A DNA stretch of 64,000 nucleotides, from assembly GCF_002150685.1 (NCBI RefSeq), contig NZ_MSSW01000001.1, positions 186,001 to 250,000 on the forward strand. Reading direction: 5' to 3'. Of the stretch, positions 43,678-53,254 are shown piece after piece. The stretch comes from Algoriphagus antarcticus. GTDB taxonomy: Bacteria > Bacteroidota > Bacteroidia > Cytophagales > Cyclobacteriaceae. The notes under the pieces were generated by a model. It was given only the letters and a program-made list of their open reading frames with translations, was not told the DNA's origin and did no database searches. Position numbers and translations under genes: made by a program. Position 1 is the first letter of the stretch; every line of letters starts with the position of its first letter.

Positions 43678-44997
43678 ATGAAAATCATGAAATTTGGAGG
43701 CACTTCTGTGGGCCGTCCAGAACGCATGCACCAGGTAAAAGACTTGATCACCCGTGGTGATGAATCAAAAATTGTAGTCCTTTCTGCCCTTTCTGGAACT
43801 ACCAACTCCTTGGTTAGCATCGGTGAGGCTTTAGCAGCTGCAGATAAATTCCTTGCAAAATCAAGGATAGATGAGCTTCATGCACATTATAACCAATTTT
43901 ACCCTCAGCTACTGAAGTCTGATGTAGCTAAAGAAAAAGCACAGGAAATCATAAAGGAGCATTTTGAGTTTTTGAATATTCTGTTGAAAATATCCTTCAA
44001 CGAAGCTATCAATCGTGACATTTTAGCACAAGGAGAATTGCTATCTACCAAGCTATTTCATACGCTTTTGGAAGAACTTGAGATTCCCGCAGTATTTTTA
44101 TCAGCGTTTGATTTCATGAGTATTGATGAAAATGCGGAACCTGAATTGCAGAAAATATCAGACAGATTGAAGGCAATTCTTGCTCAGCATCCCGACGACA
44201 GTATTTTCATCACTCAGGGATTTATTTGCAAAAACCACCTGAATGAAGTTGACAATTTGAAGCGTGGCGGAAGTGATTATACTGCCTCGTTAGTAGCGGC
44301 TGCTATCCAAGCTACTTCCTGCGAGATTTGGACTGATATCGACGGGATGCACAATAATGATCCTAGAATCGTAGACAAAACCCGTCCAATCGCCGAAATG
44401 TCATTTGACGAAGCTGCCGAGCTTGCTTATTTCGGAGCTAAGATTCTTCACCCAGCATCCATATGGCCAGCTCAGCAATTCAATGTACCTGTGAAGCTAC
44501 TCAACACCATGAAGCCAGAGGCGCAGGGGACTTTGATCAAGGCTGATGTCGCCACTGTTGGCGTAAAAGCGATTGCTGCAAAAGACGGAATCACTGCTAT
44601 CAAAATCAAATCCAGCCGCATGCTGTTGGCTTATGGATTCTTGAGAAAAGTGTTTGAGATCTTCGAGAAATATAAAACTCCTATTGACATGATCACTACT
44701 TCTGAGGTGGCGGTATCCGTGACAATTGATGATCTAAGTCACCTGGAGCATATTTTGGAAGAACTTGGTACCTTCTGCAGTGTAGAAGTAGATCGAGACC
44801 AAACGATCATTTGTATCGTAGGAAATATGGTTTCGGAAAGCAAAGGCGCAATCCAATCCGTCATCGATTCACTGATAGAATATCCAGTAAGAATGGTTTC
44901 ATTCGGAGGTAGCCGTCACAATGTCTCTGTTTTGGTGGATTCCAAATTCAAAAAAGAGGCACTTCAAAGTCTCAATCAAGACCTGTTTTCTTGGTAA
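43678..44997 (+). CDS. lysC: Aspartate kinase
   Basis: 439 aa. KFGGTSVGRPERM at the N-terminus and GFICKN, RGGSDYTASLVAAAI carry the kinase core; the last ~140 residues are ACT-like regulatory segments. A monofunctional enzyme: no fused homoserine dehydrogenase domain. It opens lysine, threonine and methionine synthesis. The start could be ATG 43678 or ATG 43687; the first is given. Confidence 0.93.
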   Translation: MKIMKFGGTSVGRPERMHQVKDLITRGDESKIVVLSALSGTTNSLVSIGEALAAADKFLAKSRIDELHAHYNQFYPQLLKSDVAKEKAQEIIKEHFEFLNILLKISFNEAINRDILAQGELLSTKLFHTLLEELEIPAVFLSAFDFMSIDENAEPELQKISDRLKAILAQHPDDSIFITQGFICKNHLNEVDNLKRGGSDYTASLVAAAIQATSCEIWTDIDGMHNNDPRIVDKTRPIAEMSFDEAAELAYFGAKILHPASIWPAQQFNVPVKLLNTMKPEAQGTLIKADVATVGVKAIAAKDGITAIKIKSSRMLLAYGFLRKVFEIFEKYKTPIDMITTSEVAVSVTIDDLSHLEHILEELGTFCSVEVDRDQTIICIVGNMVSESKGAIQSVIDSLIEYPVRMVSFGGSRHNVSVLVDSKFKKEALQSLNQDLFSW

Positions 44998-45003
44998 AAT
45001 GAT

Positions 45004-45027
45004 AGCCGGCCTTGTGCCGGCTCTTTT
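45004..45027 (+). terminator. Terminator of lysC
   Basis: AGCCGGC-CTTGT-GCCGGCT then CTTTT, seven bases after the lysC stop. Confidence 0.85.
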
Positions 45028-45057
45028 ATTTAGACTGATTCATATTACTTTTGAGGC

Positions 45058-45384
45058 ATGCCAGCAGAAAATGATAAGCCAGGGTTTCTTACACGCCTTC
45101 AGACAAAATGGAAATTGGAAAGTCTGCTTCAGGTCGTTTTGGTTTTGGTTGTTTTTGCCTGCACGGGTTTTACTATTCTCTTTATCAAGAACCCAATCTT
45201 GGGTTTTTTCGGAGTCGATAAGAACGGTTTTATCAATACTGTATTTTATCTACTTTTAGTTCTTCCGTTATACCAAATTATTTTGCTTATCTACGGCTTT
45301 ATTTTTGGTCAGTTCAGGTTCTTTTGGGAAAAGGAAAAGCAGATTTTCAGGAGAATTGGGGGGATGTTTTCGAAGAGGAAGTAA
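45058..45384 (+). CDS. Small membrane protein (DUF6787-like)
   Basis: 108 aa with two membrane spans (LLQVVLVLVVFACTGFTILFI and NTVFYLLLVLPLYQIILLIYGFIFG), a basic C-terminus with FRFFWEKEKQIFRRI. The layout matches the Bacteroidetes family I know as DUF6787; no function is assigned. A TACTTTTG promoter box lies only four bases before the ATG, so a leaderless mRNA is possible. Confidence 0.65.
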   Translation: MPAENDKPGFLTRLQTKWKLESLLQVVLVLVVFACTGFTILFIKNPILGFFGVDKNGFINTVFYLLLVLPLYQIILLIYGFIFGQFRFFWEKEKQIFRRIGGMFSKRK

Positions 45385-45392
45385 TTTTTTTA

Positions 45393-45427
45393 CCGCAGAG
45401 TCCACAGAGGTTTTCGCAGAGAGCGCA
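45393..45427 (+). repeat. CAGAG-rich intergenic repeat
   Basis: CCGCAGAG-TCCACAGAGG-TTTTCGCAGAGAGCGC: degenerate copies of a CRCAGAG-type unit. Similar intergenic repeats are common in many bacteria. The remainder of the 277-base gap holds the MITE-like element. Confidence 0.5.
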
Positions 45428-45540
45428 ACTGAGTGGTTAAATTGCCAATATAAATCATAGGGCTATAAGCCCCTGATAATATAGACCAGCCTAGCGGACA
45501 GAGAAGAGAAATCTGACGCTAAATTTTTCAATATTCAACT

Positions 45541-45642
45541 ATTGAGTCCACTTATAAAACTATGTTATTAGAACACAACCTCTCCAAATTGCTTTTAAGG
45601 TCACTTATTTTAGTCAAATCCCTTTTCCGGAGTGGACTCAAT
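45541..45642. mobile_element. MITE-like element with 12-base terminal inverted repeats
   Basis: ATTGAGTCCACT at 45541-45552 and its exact complement AGTGGACTCAAT at 45631-45642 enclose 78 bases with no open frame. The long loop rules out a simple terminator. It looks like a non-autonomous transposon or an IS end pair. No target duplication is evident at either end. Confidence 0.5.
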
Positions 45643-45661
45643 ATTACAATCTTTCAATCCA

Positions 45662-47755
45662 TCAAGAAATCCGACTCCAGTTTACAGCAGTTTTCTTTTG
45701 TTGTTTTACTTGTCTGAGTACAGGTGCATTTTCTGGCAAAGCCAATTCTGGGTCAACTGCCAACAACTGCTGCACAGCATCTCTAGCCAAAGTCAATATA
45801 GGAGCATCCTTGCTCAAGTCCGCGATCAGCAAATCAGTAATCCCACTTTGCTGAGTACCCATCAGATCCCCGGGGCCACGCAGTCTCAAATCTACATCAG
45901 CGATCTCAAAACCATCATTGGTCCGAACCATCGTTTCTAATCGCACGCGAGAATCCTTAGATAGCTCATACTTGCTCATCAGCACGCAATAACTTTGCTC
46001 AGCACCTCTTCCTACTCTTCCACGCAGCTGATGCAATTGAGATAGCCCAAATCGCTCTGCATTCTCAATGATCATCACCGAAGCGTTAGGCACATTCACT
46101 CCAACCTCGATTACCGTAGTAGCAACCATTATTTTGGTCTCTCCTTTTACGAAGCGTTGCATCTCATATTCCTTTGCGTCAGATTTCATGCTACCGTTTA
46201 CGATGCTGATCGGATAATTTGGAAAAGCCCGTGAGATACTTTCGTAGCCATCCATGACATTCTTCAAATCCATCTTCTCGGATTCTTCGATCAGTGGATA
46301 TACGATATAGACTTGCCTCCCCTTTTTTACTTCTTCATTGATAAAACCAAAAACCTTCAATCGGTCCTTGTCATATCGATGGACAGTCTGGATGGGCTTT
46401 CTACCTGCTGGCATTTCATCGATTACCGACACATCCAAATCTCCATAAAGCGTCATCGCAAGTGTTCTTGGAATCGGTGTGGCAGTCATTACCAACACAT
46501 GAGGAATGAACTCCAGATTTTTCGCCCAAAGCTTGGCACGTTGGGCTACGCCAAAGCGATGTTGCTCATCTACTATGGCCAAAGCCAGATTCTGAAACTG
46601 TACGATGTCTTCCAAAAGTGCATGAGTGCCGATCAGAATTTTGAGTTCTCCGGAAAGCAGTTCTTCATGAATGATTTTTCTTGCGGACTTTTTGGTGGAA
46701 CCTGTCAGCAAAGCAATTTTCAACCCCATCATGTCTGCAAATTCTTTCAGCCCTGCATAATGCTGGGTTGCCAAAATCTCCGTCGGTGCCATCAGACAAG
46801 CCTGTGCTCCAGAACTAATCGCAATCAGTGCACAAATAAAAGCCACCATGGTCTTACCGCTTCCCACATCACCTTGAATGAGACGATTCATTTGTCTTCC
46901 AGATTTCAGATCTGCATATGACTCACGAATTACCCTCTTTTGAGCATTGGTAAGTTCGAATGGAATATGATTGGTATAAAACTCAGTGAGTAATTCTGTA
47001 TTGTTTAATACTTGACCCTGAAATTTCTCCGTCCGAGCCACCTTCAGCATCAACAACCGAAGCTGAAGGAAGAAAAACTCCTCGAATTTCAAACGCCTTC
47101 TGGCTCGTTGAAGTAGATCTGGTTTGGTGGGAAAATGTATTTCCCGAATGGCTACTTGCTTATCAATGAGTTGGTACTGCTCTTTAGTTTCAACTGACAG
47201 CGTTTCCTGAATATGTGGAATGCAAACCTGCACTAGTTGCTCCATGATTTTGGAGATACCTTTGGAATCCAAAAACCTCGCTCGAAGCTTCTCAGTTGTA
47301 GAATAAATAGGCTGGAAATTATTTCGATTCTCATTGGCAGTGCTCAGTGGTTCCATCTCTGGGTGAGCGATGCTCCACTTTCTGCCAAATTGAGCTGGCT
47401 TTCCTAGAAATACGAAAACAGCTCCAGTGACCAAATGCTTTTGCACCCAAGCGATACCCTTGAACCAAGTCATTTCCATCTCACCAGTCTCGTCCGCGAC
47501 TTGAGCTACCAGTCGCTTCTTATTGCCCATCCCGATAAGCTCTACTTTACGGATTTTCGCAATTACCTGCACAGATTCCAAATCTGAGTGAAGCTCTCGA
47601 ATCTTAAAAAACTTGGTCCTATCCTCGTATCGAAAAGGATAATGCTGTAGCAATTCCCCAAAGGTGAAAATATTCAACTCCTTGTTGATCAGAGCGGCAC
47701 GCTGCGGGCCTACTCCTTTGAGAAACTCTATTTTAGTGTCAAAAAAACCTGGCAA
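45662..47755 (-). CDS. recG: ATP-dependent DNA helicase RecG
   Basis: 697 aa. N-terminal wedge/OB domain (VIAKIRKVELIGMGNKKRLVAQVADE), helicase P-loop GDVGSGKTMVA, the DEQHRFG box in place of DEAD, and GRVGRGAEQSYC of motif VI. RecG reverses stalled forks and branch-migrates Holliday junctions. Intact. The MITE-like element ends 19 bases from its stop. Confidence 0.96.
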   Translation of the reverse strand: MPGFFDTKIEFLKGVGPQRAALINKELNIFTFGELLQHYPFRYEDRTKFFKIRELHSDLESVQVIAKIRKVELIGMGNKKRLVAQVADETGEMEMTWFKGIAWVQKHLVTGAVFVFLGKPAQFGRKWSIAHPEMEPLSTANENRNNFQPIYSTTEKLRARFLDSKGISKIMEQLVQVCIPHIQETLSVETKEQYQLIDKQVAIREIHFPTKPDLLQRARRRLKFEEFFFLQLRLLMLKVARTEKFQGQVLNNTELLTEFYTNHIPFELTNAQKRVIRESYADLKSGRQMNRLIQGDVGSGKTMVAFICALIAISSGAQACLMAPTEILATQHYAGLKEFADMMGLKIALLTGSTKKSARKIIHEELLSGELKILIGTHALLEDIVQFQNLALAIVDEQHRFGVAQRAKLWAKNLEFIPHVLVMTATPIPRTLAMTLYGDLDVSVIDEMPAGRKPIQTVHRYDKDRLKVFGFINEEVKKGRQVYIVYPLIEESEKMDLKNVMDGYESISRAFPNYPISIVNGSMKSDAKEYEMQRFVKGETKIMVATTVIEVGVNVPNASVMIIENAERFGLSQLHQLRGRVGRGAEQSYCVLMSKYELSKDSRVRLETMVRTNDGFEIADVDLRLRGPGDLMGTQQSGITDLLIADLSKDAPILTLARDAVQQLLAVDPELALPENAPVLRQVKQQKKTAVNWSRIS

Positions 47756-47840
47756 GGAAAATTGATTTTTGGGTTAAGACAAATTAAACCCACTCCGTTC
47801 AATTGACAATAACAATGACTGGAATTGTCTGAAATCAATT

Positions 47841-48905
47841 TTAGGATTGAGTGACAGATTTCCAAATTTTCTTCAATTCAGGCTTTGCATCTTGAAGCCT
47901 TCTCAGCAAAAGCATCTGATTTTTTGCACGATGGAAATTCTGCCTTGGATACTCTACTTTATAATAAATATTGCCTTGCAAGTGATCCGTCATAAACCGA
48001 AGCCCCATAATGCAGGTCATCACTTCACCTGCCAAAATCAAAGACCTAACCTCTTCTGCGGTAGCCATTGCTTTCACTCCTTCCCAATATCCTTTGAGCA
48101 GTTGCTCGAACACAGGAACTTCAAGTTTGATTATATCCCAAAATTGACTCGTTTCAGATTCTGAGCAGGCGACTGTCCGCACCAAATCCCCAAAATCATA
48201 CATCAAATATCCACCCATCAACGTGTCCAAATCAACCAATGCCTCCACTTTGGAGAGATCATTTGAAAAAATCAGGTTATTGATTTTGGTATCGTTATGA
48301 GTTAATCGATGAGGCAAAACAGTTTGAAACACTTTGTATTCAGCAATCAGCTCATTTTGTCCCAAATAAAAATCCAGAACTTCCTGATCATCAAGGGAGT
48401 TAGTCTCCTTGGTTTTTGCAACTTCCTGAAGCTTTGCAAAGCGCAAATCCAATCGATGAAAATCAGGAATAGATTCTTGTAAATGGGAAGTATCAACGTC
48501 TTTTCCCCAATCAGCAAAAACTCCGTAAGCTTTAGCGGCTAGATACGCTTGATCCAGAGTCGTGATTTGCTGGATCGTTTGACCCGATACAAAATCAAAC
48601 AAACGAAAAAGCTTCCCATTCCAATCTGTAATAAGTGTTTGAGCCGAATTGGGAATAGGTAGCGGCAAAGTAAACGGAAGCAGACTATCATCTCCCTGCG
48701 ATTTGACCTGACGCTGATTGTGAGTGATCCGCTCGGGAAACTGGAAAACAGCATTGTTAAATTCCTGTAGGATGTATTGAGAATCTTCTGATTCGATCAA
48801 ATAAGTGCCGTGAATAAGGCCAGCGCCGAAAGAATGAAATGTGAAATTCTCAAAAGATTTGAACGAATATGCAGCTAGAATGCTGGCGATGTTTTCCTTA
48901 ATCAT
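47841..48905 (-). CDS. Phosphotransferase family kinase (NahK-like)
   Basis: 354 aa, aminoglycoside-phosphotransferase/choline-kinase fold. The catalytic loop HRLTHNDTKINNLIF has the His-x-Asp and Asn, and ALVDLDTLMGGYLMYDFGDLVR is the metal (DxD-like) block. Bacteroidetes relatives act as N-acetylhexosamine or other sugar kinases. Substrate not decided. A -7 box TAGCTTTG (minus strand, 48910-48917) lies only four bases before the ATG. Confidence 0.75.
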   Translation of the reverse strand: MIKENIASILAAYSFKSFENFTFHSFGAGLIHGTYLIESEDSQYILQEFNNAVFQFPERITHNQRQVKSQGDDSLLPFTLPLPIPNSAQTLITDWNGKLFRLFDFVSGQTIQQITTLDQAYLAAKAYGVFADWGKDVDTSHLQESIPDFHRLDLRFAKLQEVAKTKETNSLDDQEVLDFYLGQNELIAEYKVFQTVLPHRLTHNDTKINNLIFSNDLSKVEALVDLDTLMGGYLMYDFGDLVRTVACSESETSQFWDIIKLEVPVFEQLLKGYWEGVKAMATAEEVRSLILAGEVMTCIMGLRFMTDHLQGNIYYKVEYPRQNFHRAKNQMLLLRRLQDAKPELKKIWKSVTQS

Positions 48906-48953
48906 AGCCCAAAGCTATAGGATAGCTTTCAAATCGGAATTATTGGCACAAAA

Positions 48954-48978
48954 AAAACCGATCAAAATGATCGGTTTT
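48954..48978 (-). terminator. Terminator of the choice-of-anchor lipoprotein gene
   Basis: AAAACCGATCA-AAA-TGATCGGTTTT, perfect 11-base arms, with a further T-run on the minus strand; 19 bases beyond the stop. Confidence 0.85.
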
Positions 48979-48997
48979 AATTCTTAATAGCTTAAAA

Positions 48998-50488
48998 TCA
49001 ATTGTTTTGATAAATTCTCAAGAATCCGTCGCGTTCGGAACTTACGATTAGCAACGGTTTTCCATTTGGACTTTCCTCAGCCGAAATAAACAAAACTCCT
49101 TCGGGCGCATCACCTGTTTCCAGCACCTGTATGAAGTTGAAAGAAGAAATTCCTTTCAATTCATAGACCATCACGGCATCAACTCGTTCCATTCCTACGA
49201 AAACTAATGTCTTTTCATTGATCGCTCCCATAGTCACGCCTTCTGGTTCAACACCCTTATTATCACTTCTTCCATCATCATACGAATTTGGCGCAGCCGC
49301 AATGAAATCTTTCTCCAGGCTATTATAATCCATCACCATAGCTCCGCTTGCACCATCCCAAACAGTAAAGGATCTAGCACCGATACCGTAAAGTTTCTCA
49401 AATTTGCCATCGCCATTTGCATCTCCGGCACTGGTTGTGACCGTATATCTACCCATATTCTCATCTTTCTGAAGCTGTTCAGCATTTGGAAAAGCAAAGG
49501 GATCCAGATCGAGATCTTTCACTCTTGATTCCTCACTATAACCATCGTAATCGCGCGTATCTCCTTCATTTGCGGTGATTAGGTAATTATTCCCATTTAC
49601 TGAATAATTAACCAACGCATCTGGCAAGAAATAAGAAAATAAAGGCCAGCTTTTCAGAGTCACTTCATTGTCTCTATCACTAACATCCAATTCATTTCCA
49701 TCAAGAGAATTGTCTTTTAGACCAAAAGGGAAAACATCCGTAATTGTCTTGGTACTCAAGTTTACCTTCGCCATACCGTTATTTTCTTGTAAGGTCACCC
49801 AAGCAAATTCTGAGTTCTCGTCAATAGCCACATATTCTGGTTCCACATCTTGAGCAAGGCTAGCTCCCGCGCCAAATACTCGGAATCCCTTAGACATCAA
49901 ACTTGTCTTCTGGCTTTCAAAACCTTCAAAACCTAGCGTTGAAACCGAAAAACTAGCGTTGACATCGATCACAGATATAGTTCCAACTGGATCTATCGTG
50001 TAGGCATCATTTGGCTCTCCCTCGTTTGCGGAGACTATGAATCTTCCATTTGGGCTGAAAATCACCATATCTGGCAAAGCACCCACGGCAACCTGGGCAA
50101 TCGGACTCGTGAGTTGATCAGTAGAAAATACGACCACCATTCCAGGGTCAGTTTTTGTATTCGCCTCCACAGCCATCGCCAGCATGCCATTTTTTACTGC
50201 TACAGAATTTACTCCTCCGCCAAATTGGGTGACATCTATAGAGCCAGTAATTGTCGGATTGGACGGATCTGAGAAGTTCACAATATCTACTTTGGAGCTG
50301 CCACTATTATTTACAACAAAGAGTTGATTCGTCTCAGGATCAAAAGCCGTAATTTCTGCTGCTGCTTCACCTCCTATCTTGATGGATGATATTTGAGCAA
50401 AGTCCACAGTAGTAATTAAAATTGGATCATGGTGATTACAACTGAACAGCGCGGATAAAATCAGAAATGATACGTAATGTTTCTTCAT
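48998..50488 (-). CDS. Choice-of-anchor I type lipoprotein
   Basis: 496 aa from the ATG at 50488 (MKKHYVSFLILSALFSC, Cys17 lipobox); an earlier ATG at 50533 would add a second leader. The body is a beta-propeller with repeats such as AEITAFDPETNQLFVVNNSGSSKVDIVNFSDPSNPTITGSID and SPNGRFIVSANEGEPNDAYTIDPVGTISVIDV, typical of choice-of-anchor I domain proteins, some linked to alkaline phosphatase/nuclease secretion. Periplasmic or surface role inferred. Confidence 0.85.
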   Translation of the reverse strand: MKKHYVSFLILSALFSCNHHDPILITTVDFAQISSIKIGGEAAAEITAFDPETNQLFVVNNSGSSKVDIVNFSDPSNPTITGSIDVTQFGGGVNSVAVKNGMLAMAVEANTKTDPGMVVVFSTDQLTSPIAQVAVGALPDMVIFSPNGRFIVSANEGEPNDAYTIDPVGTISVIDVNASFSVSTLGFEGFESQKTSLMSKGFRVFGAGASLAQDVEPEYVAIDENSEFAWVTLQENNGMAKVNLSTKTITDVFPFGLKDNSLDGNELDVSDRDNEVTLKSWPLFSYFLPDALVNYSVNGNNYLITANEGDTRDYDGYSEESRVKDLDLDPFAFPNAEQLQKDENMGRYTVTTSAGDANGDGKFEKLYGIGARSFTVWDGASGAMVMDYNSLEKDFIAAAPNSYDDGRSDNKGVEPEGVTMGAINEKTLVFVGMERVDAVMVYELKGISSFNFIQVLETGDAPEGVLFISAEESPNGKPLLIVSSERDGFLRIYQNN

Positions 50489-50830
50489 TTGATAAAAATT
50501 AAACTGGTTTAAAAACAAAAGCAATTTCATCACTGCGTTTCACCATAACATGAAATAGAGATTAGGTTTATATTAAGAAATTCTTCCAAATGGGACGATA
50601 TGATGAAATCACTACATATTGAATTCACATTGAAATCAATCCGCCTGAACAAAAGGAATCTATTTTCAATAAATTTTATTTTGAAATTGATCGAATACGG
50701 CAGAATTCTGAGTAAACTTCTGAGCAAGACTTTTTCCATTTCGCAGAAAATAAATACATTAGCAAAATTTATTATTTAAGTAGAAGGCATTTTCTAAAAA
50801 AAATTAAAGAATACATTAACCCCAAAAGTT
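50489..50830. other. 340-base gap with no recognised gene
   Basis: Between the lipoprotein gene and the SSS transporter. It is AT-rich. A minus-strand open frame of 69 codons at 50530-50739 lacks any recognisable product. It should hold two divergent promoters, but no clear TAnnTTTG box is seen. Confidence 0.5.
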
Positions 50831-52606
50831 ATGAATGTAACCTCCATTGACTGGGCGATCATTGCCGCTTTCTTTGTCATATCCCTTTTAATAGGGCTTT
50901 ATACATCGAAAAAGGCTGGTTCCTCTGCCAAAGAATTTTTTCTATCCGGTAGAAATATGCCGTGGTGGTTACTCGGAGTATCAATGGTAGCAACAACATT
51001 CTCTGCGGACACACCAAACTTGGTGACAGATATCGTACGGAAAAATGGTGTAGCCGGTAACTGGGTTTGGTGGGCTTTCTTACTCACGGGTATGTTGACT
51101 GTGTTTGTTTATGCCAAACTTTGGAGAAGATCTGAAGTTACAACAGACTTGGAGTTTTATGAATTGCGCTATTCTGGGAAAGGAGCTGCATTTTTGAGAG
51201 CATTCCGCGCCATATATTTAGGTGTATTCTTCAACGTCGTGATTATGGCAACAGTATCACTCGCAGCCATCAAAATCGGTGGAGTAATGTTAGGATTAGA
51301 GCCTTATGAAACCTTGTTGATTGCTTCTGTGGTTACGGTGATTTATAGTTCTTTGGGAGGATTGAAGGGTGTTTTGCTAACTGATTTCTTCCAATTTTTC
51401 ATTGCAATGATCGGTGCTTTTGGAGCTGCATATTACATTCTTGACCTTCCGCAGATTGGATCTTTGAATAATCTTTTGACCCATGAGAATGTAGCAGGAA
51501 AGCTTAACTTCCTTCCTGATTTCTCAGATCCTAATGCATACATCCCACTTTTCTTGATGCCGATAGCCATTCAATGGTGGGCAACTTGGTATCCAGGTGC
51601 TGAGCCTGGAGGCGGAGGATATATTGCACAACGAATGCTTTCCGCTAAGGATGAAAAGAATGCAATTGGAGCTACACTCTTTTTTAATATAGCTCATTAT
51701 GCCATACGCCCTTGGCCTTGGATTTTGATTGCTTTGGCTTCATTAATTGTTTTTCCTAACGTATCTGATATCTCGGCAGCCTTCCCTAATATTCCTGTAG
51801 ATAAACTAGGAGACGATTTAGCTTACTCAGCAATGTTGACATTCTTGCCAACTGGCTTAATTGGGATTGTATTAGCTTCCTTGATTGCTGCAGTGATGTC
51901 TACACTTTCTACACATCTCAACTGGGGATCTTCATACATCGTGAATGATTTCTACTTGAGGTTCCTAAAGCCTGAAGCTTCAGATAAAGAATTGGTGGCT
52001 GTAGGCAGAATCTCCACAGTGGTCTTGATGGCAATGTCTGCTGTACTAGCCTTGGCACTTTCTAGTGCATTAGATGCATTTGAAATCCTACTTCAGATCG
52101 GTGCAGGAACAGGTTTGATTTTTATCCTTAGATGGTTTTGGTGGAGAATTAACGCTTATACAGAGATCTCAGCCATGGCTATTTCATTCGTAGTTGCTAT
52201 TTTCTTCTCAGTCATCAATCCTAAAGTAAACTGGATTATTATTCCCGAAAATCAGGAATACTTGAAGCTTCTATACAGTGTTAGCATTACTACGTTTGGT
52301 TGGTTGCTAGTCACCTTCATCACCGCCCCAGAAAAGGATGAGGTATTATTGTCGTTTTACAGAAAAGTAACTCCAGCAGCATTTGGTTGGAAAAAAGTAT
52401 TGGATAGATATCCTGAGGAGAGACAAGTGATCGGTCAACTTCCTAAAGAAATAGGATTGATGATGATAGGATCTGCCATGGTATATGCTGCCTTGTTCTC
52501 TACAGGATTTTTCATCTACGGCAATATGCTAGGTGGAATCATTGCTGGCATCATTGCAATAGTAGGAGGTATCATAATTTTCAGATCTTGGAAAAACCTT
52601 AGCTAA
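50831..52606 (+). CDS. Sodium:solute symporter (SSS family)
   Basis: 591 aa with about fourteen spans. The start IDWAIIAAFFVISLLIGLYTSKKAG and SVVTVIYSSLGGLKGVLLTDFFQFFIAMIG are typical, and ADTPNLVTD and the C-terminal WFWWRINAYTEISAMA are conserved. It takes up a sugar, amino acid or nucleobase with Na+. Overlaps the end of the convergent gldD gene by four bases. Confidence 0.9.
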   Translation: MNVTSIDWAIIAAFFVISLLIGLYTSKKAGSSAKEFFLSGRNMPWWLLGVSMVATTFSADTPNLVTDIVRKNGVAGNWVWWAFLLTGMLTVFVYAKLWRRSEVTTDLEFYELRYSGKGAAFLRAFRAIYLGVFFNVVIMATVSLAAIKIGGVMLGLEPYETLLIASVVTVIYSSLGGLKGVLLTDFFQFFIAMIGAFGAAYYILDLPQIGSLNNLLTHENVAGKLNFLPDFSDPNAYIPLFLMPIAIQWWATWYPGAEPGGGGYIAQRMLSAKDEKNAIGATLFFNIAHYAIRPWPWILIALASLIVFPNVSDISAAFPNIPVDKLGDDLAYSAMLTFLPTGLIGIVLASLIAAVMSTLSTHLNWGSSYIVNDFYLRFLKPEASDKELVAVGRISTVVLMAMSAVLALALSSALDAFEILLQIGAGTGLIFILRWFWWRINAYTEISAMAISFVVAIFFSVINPKVNWIIIPENQEYLKLLYSVSITTFGWLLVTFITAPEKDEVLLSFYRKVTPAAFGWKKVLDRYPEERQVIGQLPKEIGLMMIGSAMVYAALFSTGFFIYGNMLGGIIAGIIAIVGGIIIFRSWKNLS

Positions 52607-53178
52607 TCAACAAATTTTACAGAATTCATCAAGTGGACCATGTCCTCCTTGATGAATTCTATTACTGGCGAAAGTGAATCATTTTTCATCGCCGTATTGA
52701 AATACAAAGCCCCTCTAAGAAAGTTTTTGGTAGAATCAGTTACAAAAAACTGAAACTGGGTAGGAACTTCACCAGAAAGTTCAGCCACCACTCCAGTGTA
52801 ACCTTCGGGAGTTAAAAGTACCGCTTCTTCAATGCCATAAGCTTTTATTTGATGCTGTGAAGTTAGTCTGAAGGCATCGCTGGATAACTGTCTAAAATTC
52901 ACCTTGTCTCCATCAATTCGCTTATAAGTCAAATGTACTTTGGCACCAAAATCTGTATAATTCAAATTGACCCAAGCTTCCTCAGCTATATTGAAAGAAT
53001 CAGCTTCCACTTTCGAATAACTGGAATAGTCTATCTGATAAGGGTATCCTTCTGAAAGTTTCTCAAAAGAATGAGCAGGTAAATCAATTCGATTATAGCC
53101 AGATGGTTTTGGCAAATAAGTCTCATTACAGGCTACCAATCCAACTAAAAACAGACCAATCACTAGATGTTTCCTCAT
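52603..53178 (-). CDS. gldD: Gliding motility lipoprotein GldD
   Basis: 191 aa. Lipobox LVAC at Cys17, then NETYLPKPSGYNRIDLPAHSFEKL, the GldD start. The rest is a soluble periplasmic domain ending NSVKFVD. GldD is needed for gliding and for the type IX secretion system in Bacteroidetes. Other gld genes are not adjacent. Its presence is the best taxonomic marker in the window. Confidence 0.9.
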   Translation of the reverse strand: MRKHLVIGLFLVGLVACNETYLPKPSGYNRIDLPAHSFEKLSEGYPYQIDYSSYSKVEADSFNIAEEAWVNLNYTDFGAKVHLTYKRIDGDKVNFRQLSSDAFRLTSQHQIKAYGIEEAVLLTPEGYTGVVAELSGEVPTQFQFFVTDSTKNFLRGALYFNTAMKNDSLSPVIEFIKEDMVHLMNSVKFVD

Positions 53179-53254
53179 AGTTTAAAATTAGACAAACTGT
53201 TTGATTTGATTTGAGAATAATTGAAATTTAACCAGATAACCAACCTCCATTCAA

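Noticed and set aside
50530..50739. Minus-strand open frame of 69 codons
   Set aside because: No recognisable features; the region is simply AT-rich.
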